Source of the DNA: Oscillospiraceae bacterium
GTDB lineage: Bacteria; Bacillota; Clostridia; Oscillospirales; Ruminococcaceae
Assembly: GCA_009781425.1 (NCBI GenBank)
Contig: WQYC01000016.1
Coordinates: forward strand, 1-53,709
Reading direction: 5' to 3'
DNA length: 53,709 nucleotides
Part shown: piece after piece, positions 25,343 through 33,692 of the stretch
How positions within the stretch are numbered: the stretch's first letter is position 1
Layout: each line of letters opens with the position of its first letter
The notes under the pieces: model-generated
The model's input: only the letters and a program-made list of their open reading frames with translations
Told to the model about the DNA's origin: nothing
Databases searched by the model: none
Translations under genes and position numbers: made by a program

Positions 25343-26802
25343 TCGCTGCTCGTTTTGCTCGGCTTCGGCGTGAACGGCAGGTAGGCTAAATGCCCCTCTT
25401 CGTCCTTGCCAATCATGACCTTGGTTAAGTGCCTGTCCACAATCATAAGCTCCGAGCCGATACGCACGGTTACGCCGGGCCAAAGATTTTTATGTACAAT
25501 GATGTATTGGTCGCCCGCGTTGTCTAATTCTTTCTCGATTTCCGCGATTCTTCCCGAAAGTATTTTCACCTCGCGCTGGAAGGTGAAGCGCGAGCGGATT
25601 GCAGTAGTAAGCATTGCTTCGCGGTCAGCAGGGAGTGGACCGGAGTTTTTCTTCTGCTCCTGAAGCACCTCTGCGACCTGTAAAAGCTTCTTCGTGCGCT
25701 CCTCAAGGTCTTTGATTTTAGTGGTGAGCTCAAGCTTTTCTTCGGCTAAAACCGCGCTGTTACCTAAGGTAATCTGCGTTTTTGTATAGCTTTCCGTGCC
25801 GATAATATTCGCGATAAATCCACCGATAGCAACGTGCTTACCGCCGTAAACAACGCCTCTGCCCTGCGTAAGGTTAATCGTGCCGCCGCAGAAAACCTCG
25901 CCGCCTATAATCGACTGACTGCTGAAGTTCCCCGAGCATTCTATTTTTGAGCTTTCGCAGAAGCCGAGCTTTACATCGCCTTTTGCGACTATATCGGAGT
26001 TAACGCTGCCGAGGTTTAAGAAGACGCTTCCCTCCGCAATAACCGTTGCGCCTGTTACAGTGCCATTAATTGTAACGTTTTTCTTGGATTTTACAGTGAA
26101 GTTCTCCGCGACGTTGCCTTTTACAAGGACATCGCCGATGAAATCTATGTTACCTGTCGAAACGTCAACGTTTTCGGGAATCACCAGCGTTTCCGAAATG
26201 GCGAAGCCGCCCTTCTGCCAGACAAGATTCCCGCTGACAGCCGCTTTGATTTCGGTTTCTTCCTCGTTAATAACCGTTCCCTGACCAACTATGTACTTAA
26301 TCGGTTTACCCGCGACAGGAAGAATTTCCTGCCCTAAGACGTTAACGCCGGAAGCACCGTCGTCGGGGTGATGAATCACAGCGATAAGCTCACCGACAAT
26401 GATATTCCGCACTAACCCTAAATCCTTGTAGTCAACCTCGCCGAGCTTTCCTTTTTTGGGGACAAGCTCGTTGGTAGTTTCAAAAAGGTAGTCAATGCGC
26501 CCGTCTCTGCCGTTGACAGGTCGCTTTCCTTTTGAAATCAGAACCTTTTTGCCGTAGCGTTTCTCTTCGAGAAGCATCTTCGCTTCGTCAAGCGTGACCT
26601 CATGCACTACGCCGTTGGCTTCGATTTCGTCAGTAATATCCCTGAGGGTGACGGGGTCGCCGCCGTCGCGTTCCTCGGTTATGCTGAGGTAGGCTTCCAT
26701 TCTGGTATCGTTAAAGCTGATTACAGCAGCTCCGTTGATGGGTATACGCTCGTCGCCTTGTTCAGACTGTTCTGCATTTAAATTTACATTATCTTCACTC
26801 AT
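25339..26802 (-). CDS. FapA/DUF342 polymer-forming protein
   Basis: 487 residues. N-terminal FapA domain (ITDEIEANGVVHEVTLDEAKMLL), then the DUF342 beta-helix of short repeats (~200-330; NVTINGTVTGATV, GSVNSDIVAKGDVKLGF, SGNFSSQSIIGGEVFCGG), then a coiled coil (~350-440; LEERTKKLLQVAEVL) and a short end. Once called flagellar assembly protein A; family members are thought to be polymer-forming cytoskeletal-like proteins of unclear role. No flagellar gene is in the window. ATG at 26802 has GGAAGGGAG; it heads the minus-strand run down to the GH3 gene. A clear -35 box was not found upstream, though TATGAT is present at about 26870. Confidence 0.8.
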   Translation of the reverse strand: MSEDNVNLNAEQSEQGDERIPINGAAVISFNDTRMEAYLSITEERDGGDPVTLRDITDEIEANGVVHEVTLDEAKMLLEEKRYGKKVLISKGKRPVNGRDGRIDYLFETTNELVPKKGKLGEVDYKDLGLVRNIIVGELIAVIHHPDDGASGVNVLGQEILPVAGKPIKYIVGQGTVINEEETEIKAAVSGNLVWQKGGFAISETLVIPENVDVSTGNIDFIGDVLVKGNVAENFTVKSKKNVTINGTVTGATVIAEGSVFLNLGSVNSDIVAKGDVKLGFCESSKIECSGNFSSQSIIGGEVFCGGTINLTQGRGVVYGGKHVAIGGFIANIIGTESYTKTQITLGNSAVLAEEKLELTTKIKDLEERTKKLLQVAEVLQEQKKNSGPLPADREAMLTTAIRSRFTFQREVKILSGRIAEIEKELDNAGDQYIIVHKNLWPGVTVRIGSELMIVDRHLTKVMIGKDEEGHLAYLPFTPKPSKTSSE

Positions 26803-27005
26803 GACGGCTCTCCCTTCCTGTATTTTTTCATTATTTTTTTATTTTTTAAGCCTTTCCATACAATCATAACACATTTTTGAGAAAATTTCTATAGTTTTTT
26901 CTTCTTTTTTTTGTAAAAAGTGAAAAATTTTTTACTCTATATTTATTACTTTTCACGAATTTTTCTTAAAACAGCCCTAAAAAACGTTAAAAACAGAGAA
27001 AACTA

Positions 27006-27034
27006 TTGACTTTACCAAATTTTTATACTATAAT
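27006..27034 (+). promoter_or_regulatory. Sigma-A promoter of the epsG-like operon
   Basis: TTGACT (27006-27011), 17-bp spacer, TATAAT (27029-27034). The predicted start of transcription (~27041) is only about six bases before the GTG at 27047, leaving almost no leader. Confidence 0.78.
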
Positions 27035-27046
27035 GAGTGAAAGCGG

Positions 27047-28174
27047 GTGATTTATTTGCTGATTTACATAATCCTGCCTGCCGCCGCTATAATCTTCGGG
27101 GCTTTTCTCTGTCGGGAGAAGCTCGGGAACGCCGGGAAATCAATTTACTGCGTTCTTGCCGGCGGAGGGCTCTTCGCTGTCGCGGCGATGAGGTTCGAGG
27201 TGGGATACGACTATATTCTTTACGCCAACTGGTTTAACAGTCTGCGGCTGATGACCGACAGCGAAATAATGGCATGGTCACGGGAAAAGGGCTTCGCGCT
27301 TCCTGCCAAGATTATGGCGGACGTTTTTTCGGACTTTCAAGTCATGTTCGTGCTGATTGCCTTCGTGATTACTTTAGGTATATTTTTGTTGATTCACAGG
27401 CGTTCAGCCCTTCCTTGGGTCAGCGTTACGGCGTTTTTGGCTTTCGGATTGTTTTTTAATTCGCTCAACTTCATGCGGCAGTTCATCGCCGCGGTGTTTA
27501 TAGCCTTCGCATTATTCTATGTCGCTAAGAATCGGTTTTTCCGCTTCGCGGGGCTCGTCCTCTTAGCGTCGGCTTTCCATTTTTCGGCTCTGCTGCTGAT
27601 TCCATTCTTCTTTGTAATGAAAATCAAGCTGAATTATATTTCGCTTGCTGTTATTCTTGCGGGCTCGGCGGGTGCTTATATTTTCATAACTCCGCTCATG
27701 AAAATCGTTACTAATTACTTATATACTTCTTACGACCCGATTACTCACGCAGAAGCGGCAAGCGGCTTAACGCCTGTTTACACTATTCCGTTCGCGGTGC
27801 TTTTCGTTTTGGCGTTTCTGCTGCGGAAAATGCTCGCGGCGCGCAATCCGCACACGAATACGCTTTTAATGGCGATGTATTTCACGACATTTTTCAGTTT
27901 CCTCGGGACAGCGCACGGCATTATTTCGCGGCTCGCACTACTTTTCGCAGTCGCACCGGTATTGATTTTAAGCGCGGAAATATACGTGCTTGTGCGGGAT
28001 TTAATCCGCCTTACCTTCAAGGACGCAAGAAAAAAAGCCTGGGCTTGCGGGATTATAATCAGCTTGGTTTTCCTCGGTCTCGGCGGAGCTTATTACAGCT
28101 TTTTGCTTGATGATAATTATAACGGCGTTCTGCCTTACCGTTCTCTTCATGAGCGCGAAAGGGCGGTGCTGTAA
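27047..28174 (+). CDS. EpsG-family polysaccharide polymerase-like membrane protein
   Basis: 375 residues with 9-10 membrane segments. The EpsG signature FEVGYDYILYANWF follows TM2, and FFNSLNFMRQFIAAVF in mid-protein is the conserved second motif. EpsG proteins polymerise exopolysaccharide repeat units (Wzy-like). GTG at 27047 gives the normal short N-terminal membrane helix; no ribosome binding site precedes it and the promoter is about 13 bp upstream, so the mRNA is likely leaderless or nearly so. The stop overlaps the next ATG (TAATG). No glycosyltransferase is adjacent, unusual for EpsG genes, so the polymer is unknown. Confidence 0.8.
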   Translation: MIYLLIYIILPAAAIIFGAFLCREKLGNAGKSIYCVLAGGGLFAVAAMRFEVGYDYILYANWFNSLRLMTDSEIMAWSREKGFALPAKIMADVFSDFQVMFVLIAFVITLGIFLLIHRRSALPWVSVTAFLAFGLFFNSLNFMRQFIAAVFIAFALFYVAKNRFFRFAGLVLLASAFHFSALLLIPFFFVMKIKLNYISLAVILAGSAGAYIFITPLMKIVTNYLYTSYDPITHAEAASGLTPVYTIPFAVLFVLAFLLRKMLAARNPHTNTLLMAMYFTTFFSFLGTAHGIISRLALLFAVAPVLILSAEIYVLVRDLIRLTFKDARKKAWACGIIISLVFLGLGGAYYSFLLDDNYNGVLPYRSLHERERAVL

Positions 28175-28692
28175 TGAAAAGCATGGAAGCGTTGCGTTCA
28201 AAGACTTTACTGCGGATTTTCCGTTCGCGCTTCATTGAGGATTTCACGTTTGTGCTCGCGGTGACGCTCGCGGCGGCGTTCTATGCTTTTGAAAAAAGAC
28301 TGCCTCTCGGCGAGGAAATCTCGCTTGTACTCACGGTTTCAACGTTTATCGCATGGATTTGGATTTCATTTACCTCGGGATTTATGCGGCGGCGCGCGTT
28401 TCTTGTATTCACGCTTGTTTACTGGCTTTTGCCGCAGTTTATAATTATAAGGTTTCAGGACATCGCACTACAGGATTACAGCACGAATCTGCATATTCTA
28501 TCCCGTGTTTCGGGGCTTTTGGTGCGTGCTCCGCTGAACAGCGTTTCGGATTTGCTGAACGTCAGTTCTTTTATCACAGGTATGTTTCTGCTTCTGATGT
28601 GCGCGGTGGCGTTTCTTTCGGGCTACATCTGCCGCGATAAGTGCAAAACAAGGCATTGGTACCGTATTTTCCGCGAACGGTATAATATATAA
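28174..28692 (+). CDS. Small four-helix membrane protein of unknown function
   Basis: 172 residues with about four hydrophobic helices (~23-41, 49-68, 75-95, 133-150), a basic N-terminus (LRSKTLLRIFRSRF) and a cytoplasmic basic C-terminus ending in RHWYRIFRERYNI. No family recognised and no catalytic motif seen. Start shares one base with the EpsG-like stop, so the two are translationally coupled and probably act together in envelope polymer assembly. Followed 34 bp later by the collagen-like surface protein gene. Confidence 0.6.
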   Translation: MKSMEALRSKTLLRIFRSRFIEDFTFVLAVTLAAAFYAFEKRLPLGEEISLVLTVSTFIAWIWISFTSGFMRRRAFLVFTLVYWLLPQFIIIRFQDIALQDYSTNLHILSRVSGLLVRAPLNSVSDLLNVSSFITGMFLLLMCAVAFLSGYICRDKCKTRHWYRIFRERYNI

Positions 28693-28726
28693 AATAATAA
28701 GCTCATTAACGAAAGGAATCGTAAAA

Positions 28727-29815
28727 ATGAAAAAACTCTGTGCTTTGCTGATTGCGGTTATGTTCTGCGCGCTGAGCGCGTTCTCCGCTTTAGCTATCAA
28801 CTACGTGCAAAACCCGAACTACAAGTACAACCCTGAGGCGAACACGCCGCTCCCCGCCGATGTTATTAAAAACTTCATCACATCGGGGAATCCCACGCCG
28901 ATATTTATCGACAACGCGGCAGTGCTGACCGGTTCGCACTTACAGGCGATACGTGACGCGAACATTCCGATTGAATTCAGAAACGCAACGGGAGGCTTCA
29001 CGCTTGTAATTACCGATGTTACGCGGACAGACCCCATTTCGCTTGCTATTAAGCTTGACCCCGACGCTACGGCGTACAGGGATATTCCCGAGGGAGCGTT
29101 TCTGATTACTCCTGCGGCTAAAGGCGATTTCGGCATGGTTTTCGAGCTGACAGTTACGGATAATAAAAAGCTTGACAATCTTTCGGGTTTTGATGTTTTA
29201 AAACTGTATAAGGTTAATGAAAACGGCATAAAAACCTTCGTTAAGGATATAACGCTGAACGCGGACGGCTCGCTGACATTGTTAATCGACAGCGCATCGC
29301 AGTACTTCATTGAGGGCGCACAGCTTCCCCAAGGTCCGCAGGGTCCACAAGGCCCGCAGGGACCGGCAGGTCCCCAAGGTCCGCAGGGCCCCGCAGGCGG
29401 CAATAATTCCGGCGGCGGCGGTTCCGGTGGCGGTGGTTCCGGTGGTGGCGGCGGTTCAGGTGGAGGAGGCAGTACAGGTGGCGGAGGAGGAGCTTCGACC
29501 ATTACACCCGCGGCAGACACAGCTAAAGAAGGAACTGAGAACGTTGGACGCGACGGCGTTGACGGAAGAGACGGACGCGACGGAGTTGACGGAAGAGACG
29601 GACGCGATGGTGTTGACGGCAGACCCGGCAGAGACACAGGAAGCGGCAGTAGCAGCAACAACAGCAACTCTTGGTGGGACTTCAGCAACGACCGTAACCC
29701 GCGGACAAACGCGGCGGCAGGCGTAACAGGCTTCTTGGCTATCGCAGGTGCGGCGGCAGTAATGGTTCTTCTGAAGAAGCGCAATTTTGAAGATGATGAA
29801 GACTTTATAGATTAG
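28727..29815 (+). CDS. Collagen-like surface protein with NPRTN sorting-type C-terminus
   Basis: 362 residues: signal peptide (MKKLCALLIAVMFCALSAFS, cleavage near ALA-INY), a globular domain (~25-200), a GPQ/GPA collagen tract (~203-222), a Gly/Ser linker (~225-255, GGGGS repeats), a second Gly-Xaa-Asp tract (~275-305, repeats of GRDGVDGRD), then Ser/Asn-rich sequence, NPRTN, a hydrophobic helix (GVTGFLAIAGAAAVMVLL) and KKRN plus an acidic end. The NPRTN-helix-KKR layout fits a sortase B-type wall signal; the acidic extension is unusual. Likely a surface fibre or adhesin; the two collagen tracts have different triplet chemistry. ATG at 28727 with AAAGGA. It follows the EpsG-like pair, so it may attach to or sit in their polymer. 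Confidence 0.82.
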   Translation: MKKLCALLIAVMFCALSAFSALAINYVQNPNYKYNPEANTPLPADVIKNFITSGNPTPIFIDNAAVLTGSHLQAIRDANIPIEFRNATGGFTLVITDVTRTDPISLAIKLDPDATAYRDIPEGAFLITPAAKGDFGMVFELTVTDNKKLDNLSGFDVLKLYKVNENGIKTFVKDITLNADGSLTLLIDSASQYFIEGAQLPQGPQGPQGPQGPAGPQGPQGPAGGNNSGGGGSGGGGSGGGGGSGGGGSTGGGGGASTITPAADTAKEGTENVGRDGVDGRDGRDGVDGRDGRDGVDGRPGRDTGSGSSSNNSNSWWDFSNDRNPRTNAAAGVTGFLAIAGAAAVMVLLKKRNFEDDEDFID

Positions 29816-29824
29816 TTAATAATA

Positions 29825-29858
29825 AAAAACTTCCCGCTTCTTAAAGCGGGAAGTTTTT
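29825..29858. terminator. Bidirectional terminator after the collagen-like gene
   Basis: 15-bp perfect arms AAAAACTTCCCGCTT (29825-29839) and AAGCGGGAAGTTTTT (29844-29858) around a CTTA loop, between convergent genes. Confidence 0.9.
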
Positions 29859-29869
29859 ATGCTCTTTTT

Positions 29870-32800
29870 TTAGATAGTAGCCGATTCCGACTTATCTGAC
29901 TTATCATAATCCAAGTCTTCGTCTCTTGTCATATCCCTGTTCCTGTGCAGAAGGTCGTACATTGCAGGCACAACAAACAGCGTCATCAGTGTAGCGTAGG
30001 TAAGTCCGCCCACTACTGTAACTGCCATAGGCTGAACCATCGCGACGCCTGTTCCCATGCCGATTGTCATTGTGCTCATGGCGGCGATTGTAGTCAGTGC
30101 AGTCATGAGAATCGGGCGAAGCCGCATTTTACCCGCTTCTACAATAGCTTCCTTCTTCACCATACCTTCGCGGCGAAGCCTGTTTATGCAGTCCACAAAG
30201 ATTATACCGTTACTGACGATAATCCCCGCAAGCAGAATTAATCCAATCATTGAAACCACGGACAATCTCATATTACCGAGCAGAAGCCCGAGGAAGCCTC
30301 CTGTGAAGCCGAGCGGAATCGTGAACATTACGATGAACGGCGAGAGCAGCGACTGGAACTGCGCAACCATTATAAGATAGATGAAAATAAGTGCAAGAAG
30401 CATCATTAAATATAAGTCGGTGAAGGCTTCTGAAATTGCTTCGGATTCGCCGCTGATTGTTACTGTGCAACCGTCGCGCGGGGTATAATCTTCGAGTCTG
30501 CGCGCGATTTCATCGTTTACGAGAGTTACGTTGTAGCCCTCTTCGATTTCGCCGCCGACGGTCATGTAGCGCGCGTTATTATCTCTTGAAATCGTGGTGA
30601 AGCCTACGTCGTCGCGAATTTCCGCTATGTCTGTGATTTTTACGGCTTCGCCCGACGAGCCTGTCAGCTCAATCGCTTCAATCGCCGCGCGGTCGGGCTC
30701 TACGTAGGACGCGTCTTGAATTATCACCTGATAATCGCGGTTTGAAAGCGTCATGCTTACCGTGACATCGGGGTTGGAAATTTCGCTCATTGCCGCCATG
30801 AACACCTGCGCTGTGGTGAGTCCGCGCCGCATAGCTTCGTCGCGGTCAACGATTATACGCATTTCCGGGGCGGCTCTCTGCGAGCCGTCTCTGACGTTAA
30901 TTGCACCCTCGACACCGCGGACTATTTCTGCGACCTCGAGTGCAGTGTCGCGCAAATCGTCAAGCTCTCTGCCTGTAATTCTGATTGAAATTGATGCGCC
31001 GGTGAGGAACTGCATTTCCTGCATACTTTCGGAAATTACGTTAATCACCGCGCCCTCGTAGCCGTCCTTTTGCATGATTATATCGGAAATTTCGCTGTTG
31101 CTCATAGTACGCCCTTTGTCCTTCAGCAGTAAATAAATGTCAACGCTTAGGTTTCCGCCGCTGTTGATTCCGCCGAAGCCGAAAGCATCGCCGAGCATAC
31201 CGAGCATACCGCCGACACCGCCGCCTGTTACGTTCACGCCGACGTGCGCCACGTCTTCAATCGCGCGGATATGCTCGCAGAGCGCGTCCGCGATTAGAAC
31301 GGCTTCTTCAAAGGTGATGCCTTCGGGAAGCCTTACGCCGACTTCGATTTCATCCATGTCCATAGCAGGGAAGAACTCCATGCCTTTTGAATATACAGCA
31401 TAGCCCGAAGCAATAACGCCGCCGAGCGCGAGCACGAGAATTAACGCTTTGATTCTGAGCGAGCCCTTGAGAAGCTTGCCGTAGCCGTCGCGGAAGCGGT
31501 TGAACAGCTTGTTTTCCTTAGGCTTCATTTTGTAGAAGATTGCACTTGAGGAAGCGGGAACTACCGTCATCGCGACAAGCAGGCTTGCGAGAAGCGCGTA
31601 GCCGATTGTCAGCCCTAAGTCGGTGAAAAGCTGTCTTGTCAGCCCTTGTGTAAAGACGATTGGCAGGAAAACTGCGATTGTCGTCAGTGTGCAGGCGATA
31701 ATCGCGCCGCTGATTTCACGCGCGCCTTGTACAGCCGCCCGCCGAATCGGCACGCCCTGCATACGTAAGCGGTAGATGTTGTCAATTACAACAATCGAGT
31801 TGTCTATTAATAGCCCCACGCTGAGCGCAAGCCCTGACATAGAAATAATGTTGAGTGAAATCCCTGTGAAGTACATTGCGGTGAACGCGAGCATAAGGCT
31901 TACGGGAATCGAAATTCCGACAACTAAAGTCGGGCGTAAGTCGCGCAGGAAAACAAAAAGAATAAAAAGTGCTAAAAGTCCGCCGTATATGAGATTGTCG
32001 AGGATTGAATTCACGATAATATCTATGTATTGCCCCTGGTCCATAAGCACCGCGAAGCTTAATCCGACGTCGGAAAAGCGTTCTTCAAGCTCGGTCATTT
32101 TCTCGCGGATTTCGCGGGTTAAGTCGGCAGTGGAGAACTCTGTCTGCTTTTGCATAGTCAGCATTACTGCGGGGTTGCCGTTTACGCGGGTGTACTGCGT
32201 ATCGCTGTTGTCAGTGACGATAATCTGCGCAACGTCTGCAAGTCTAATCGGCTCAATTCCCGGAAGCATGAGGTCAAAGATTAATAAATCCGCGACCTCA
32301 TCGGTGGTTCTGATTCTGTCGCCGACGCGGACGGTTAAGTCTTCGTCGTTGTCGCTAATCATACCTGCAGGCATTGAGAAATTCTGCGCTGTCAGTATCA
32401 TGTTGACCATTTCAATCGTCAGCATTTCGTCTAAGCTCGGCATTTGACCAAGCATATCTGCGCCGCCTGCTGAAGCCTCATGCTCTGCCGCCATTGCTTC
32501 CATGACCTCTGCCATTGCGAGCCCCTGCGCATCTTCAAGCGGCAAGCCTTGCATCATAAGCTCCATTACGCGGGCTTCGATTTGCGGCTGAAGCTGCGCC
32601 ATTTGCGCCATCATCGCGGCTTCCATCATGGCAGTAATCGCGGCTTCTAAGCTTTCATTAACCTGCGCGATTTTGTCTTGGTCTATAATTATAAAAAGCT
32701 GGTTTTGAATCAGCCCCGAAGCTGAAACCGAAGCTACCCCGGGAACACCCTCAAACGCTGGCGAAACCGTGTTCTTCGCGAATTCCGAAAGCTCGCTCAT

Positions 32801-33238
32801 ATCCATGTTGCTCGCGTAAACGCTCGCAACCATAACAGGCATCATGTCGGGATTCAGCCGCATGATTGTCGGCTTTGCGACGCCGTCGGGGAAAGCAAGC
32901 ATATCTAAGGATTCGCGGATTTCGAGCGAGGCGGAGTCCATGTTTGTGTCGTCGGTGAACTCTAAAATTACAAGTGAAAAGTGCTCACTTGAATTGGACG
33001 AGATGTTTTTGATTCCGCTGATTGTACCCATACGGCTTTCAATCGGCGCAGAAACCTCCGTTTCTACCTGCTCGGGTGTCGCGCCTATGTAGGTGGTGAT
33101 TATCATCGCGTAGGGCAGGTTTATGCTCGGAATGAGGTCGGTTGTGGTGTTCATAAACGAGACTACGCCGAGCGTAATAATCAGAATTACGCCGACTAAG
33201 ACGGTAAAGGGCTTACGAACGCTGAATTTTGCAAACAT
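29870..33238 (-). CDS. RND-family efflux transporter (SwrC/AcrB-like) with Met-rich insertion
   Basis: 1122-residue inner-membrane proton-driven exporter of the HAE1/SwrC type, about 12 membrane helices. Start MFAKFSVRKPFTVLVGVILI is the standard RND N-terminus; PSINLPYAMI, GLALSVGLLIDNSIVVIDN (TM4 with the proton-relay Asp) and the duplicated half with TTIAAMSTMTIGMGTG follow. Between TM1 and TM2, residues ~196-282 form an insertion of about 75 residues very rich in Met and Ala (about 16 Met; EAAITAMMEAAMMAQM, EVMEAMAAEHEA) before the normal MPAGMISDNDEDLTVRVGD returns. No adaptor or outer-membrane gene is present, as usual in Firmicutes. ATG at 33238; last in the marR-lipoprotein-RND run. 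Substrate unknown. Confidence 0.9.
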   Translation of the reverse strand: MFAKFSVRKPFTVLVGVILIITLGVVSFMNTTTDLIPSINLPYAMIITTYIGATPEQVETEVSAPIESRMGTISGIKNISSNSSEHFSLVILEFTDDTNMDSASLEIRESLDMLAFPDGVAKPTIMRLNPDMMPVMVASVYASNMDMSELSEFAKNTVSPAFEGVPGVASVSASGLIQNQLFIIIDQDKIAQVNESLEAAITAMMEAAMMAQMAQLQPQIEARVMELMMQGLPLEDAQGLAMAEVMEAMAAEHEASAGGADMLGQMPSLDEMLTIEMVNMILTAQNFSMPAGMISDNDEDLTVRVGDRIRTTDEVADLLIFDLMLPGIEPIRLADVAQIIVTDNSDTQYTRVNGNPAVMLTMQKQTEFSTADLTREIREKMTELEERFSDVGLSFAVLMDQGQYIDIIVNSILDNLIYGGLLALFILFVFLRDLRPTLVVGISIPVSLMLAFTAMYFTGISLNIISMSGLALSVGLLIDNSIVVIDNIYRLRMQGVPIRRAAVQGAREISGAIIACTLTTIAVFLPIVFTQGLTRQLFTDLGLTIGYALLASLLVAMTVVPASSSAIFYKMKPKENKLFNRFRDGYGKLLKGSLRIKALILVLALGGVIASGYAVYSKGMEFFPAMDMDEIEVGVRLPEGITFEEAVLIADALCEHIRAIEDVAHVGVNVTGGGVGGMLGMLGDAFGFGGINSGGNLSVDIYLLLKDKGRTMSNSEISDIIMQKDGYEGAVINVISESMQEMQFLTGASISIRITGRELDDLRDTALEVAEIVRGVEGAINVRDGSQRAAPEMRIIVDRDEAMRRGLTTAQVFMAAMSEISNPDVTVSMTLSNRDYQVIIQDASYVEPDRAAIEAIELTGSSGEAVKITDIAEIRDDVGFTTISRDNNARYMTVGGEIEEGYNVTLVNDEIARRLEDYTPRDGCTVTISGESEAISEAFTDLYLMMLLALIFIYLIMVAQFQSLLSPFIVMFTIPLGFTGGFLGLLLGNMRLSVVSMIGLILLAGIIVSNGIIFVDCINRLRREGMVKKEAIVEAGKMRLRPILMTALTTIAAMSTMTIGMGTGVAMVQPMAVTVVGGLTYATLMTLFVVPAMYDLLHRNRDMTRDEDLDYDKSDKSESATI

Positions 33239-33257
33239 AACAGGGGATTCCTTTCTT

Positions 33258-33692
33258 TTACGGATTATTTATTATTTTTTCGATTTCTGCTGCGTCCTCG
33301 TGGCAGATTAAATATGCAATATTGTGAACAGCTCCGACAACGGAGGCTTCCGCTGAAAGAATCTGCGCGGGGTAAAAGGCTAATTGTTCTTTTAGTTCTC
33401 TCTGCCGTTCTTGCAGAAAGTTAATAGCTTCTTCCGTTGCGGGTGTAATTAAAACTACTTCGATTAAATGCACGGACAAAGCTTGCTGTATGGTTATGAT
33501 TTCTTGTGTTTCGTTTTGTTCTGCGGAGGTAATCATCGCGGGGAATTCCGCGCTTTCAAGGATTAAATCTGCGAGTTCGTTTATCGTCAGTGATGGCGTA
33601 TCGGAGGGATTCGGCGCGCCGGGGGCGTCGCGCCCTACGGAACACGCGGTAAACAGAAAAACAATAATTAAAACAGCGAAAGTTTTTTTCAT
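33258..33692 (-). CDS. DUF4358-like lipoprotein
   Basis: 144 residues. MKKTFAVLIIVFLFTAC is a lipoprotein signal with the modified Cys at 17. The mature part (LADLILESAEFPAMI, HLIEVVLITPATEEAINFLQ, ERQRELKEQLAFYPAQI) follows the DUF4358 pattern of small Clostridia lipoproteins of unknown function. Start at 33692 uses an ATG overlapping the marR stop (ATGA); six more codons upstream lie inside marR. Directly after the Cys comes SVGRDAPGAP, encoded by a 31-bp palindromic element also found in the ABC-F gene. Between marR and the RND gene, it may assist the pump outside the membrane; inference. Confidence 0.75.
   Translation of the reverse strand: MKKTFAVLIIVFLFTACSVGRDAPGAPNPSDTPSLTINELADLILESAEFPAMITSAEQNETQEIITIQQALSVHLIEVVLITPATEEAINFLQERQRELKEQLAFYPAQILSAEASVVGAVHNIAYLICHEDAAEIEKIINNP
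33610..33640 (-). repeat. 31-bp palindromic element, in-frame copy in the lipoprotein gene
   Basis: Reads CCGTAGGGCGCGACGCCCCC then GGCGCGCCGAA on the minus strand, identical over 31 bases to 45688-45718. It contains the GGGCG/CGCCC hairpin and CGGCGCGCCG palindrome, and supplies the codons for VGRDAPGAP just after the lipidated Cys. Confidence 0.85.

Noticed and set aside
26803-27000. AT-rich gap upstream of fapA as a riboswitch or small RNA
   Set aside because: No stable helices or known riboswitch core; only poly-A/T and a weak -10 for fapA.
29328-29640. Regularly spaced repeats near the collagen tract, first suspected as CRISPR-like
   Set aside because: They are in-frame codon repeats for Gly-Xaa-Yaa, not repeat-spacer units, and no cas genes occur.
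28819-29784. Proline-rich 321-codon minus-strand frame opposite the collagen-like gene
   Set aside because: Produced by the GGN repeats read in reverse; low-complexity and without a ribosome binding site.
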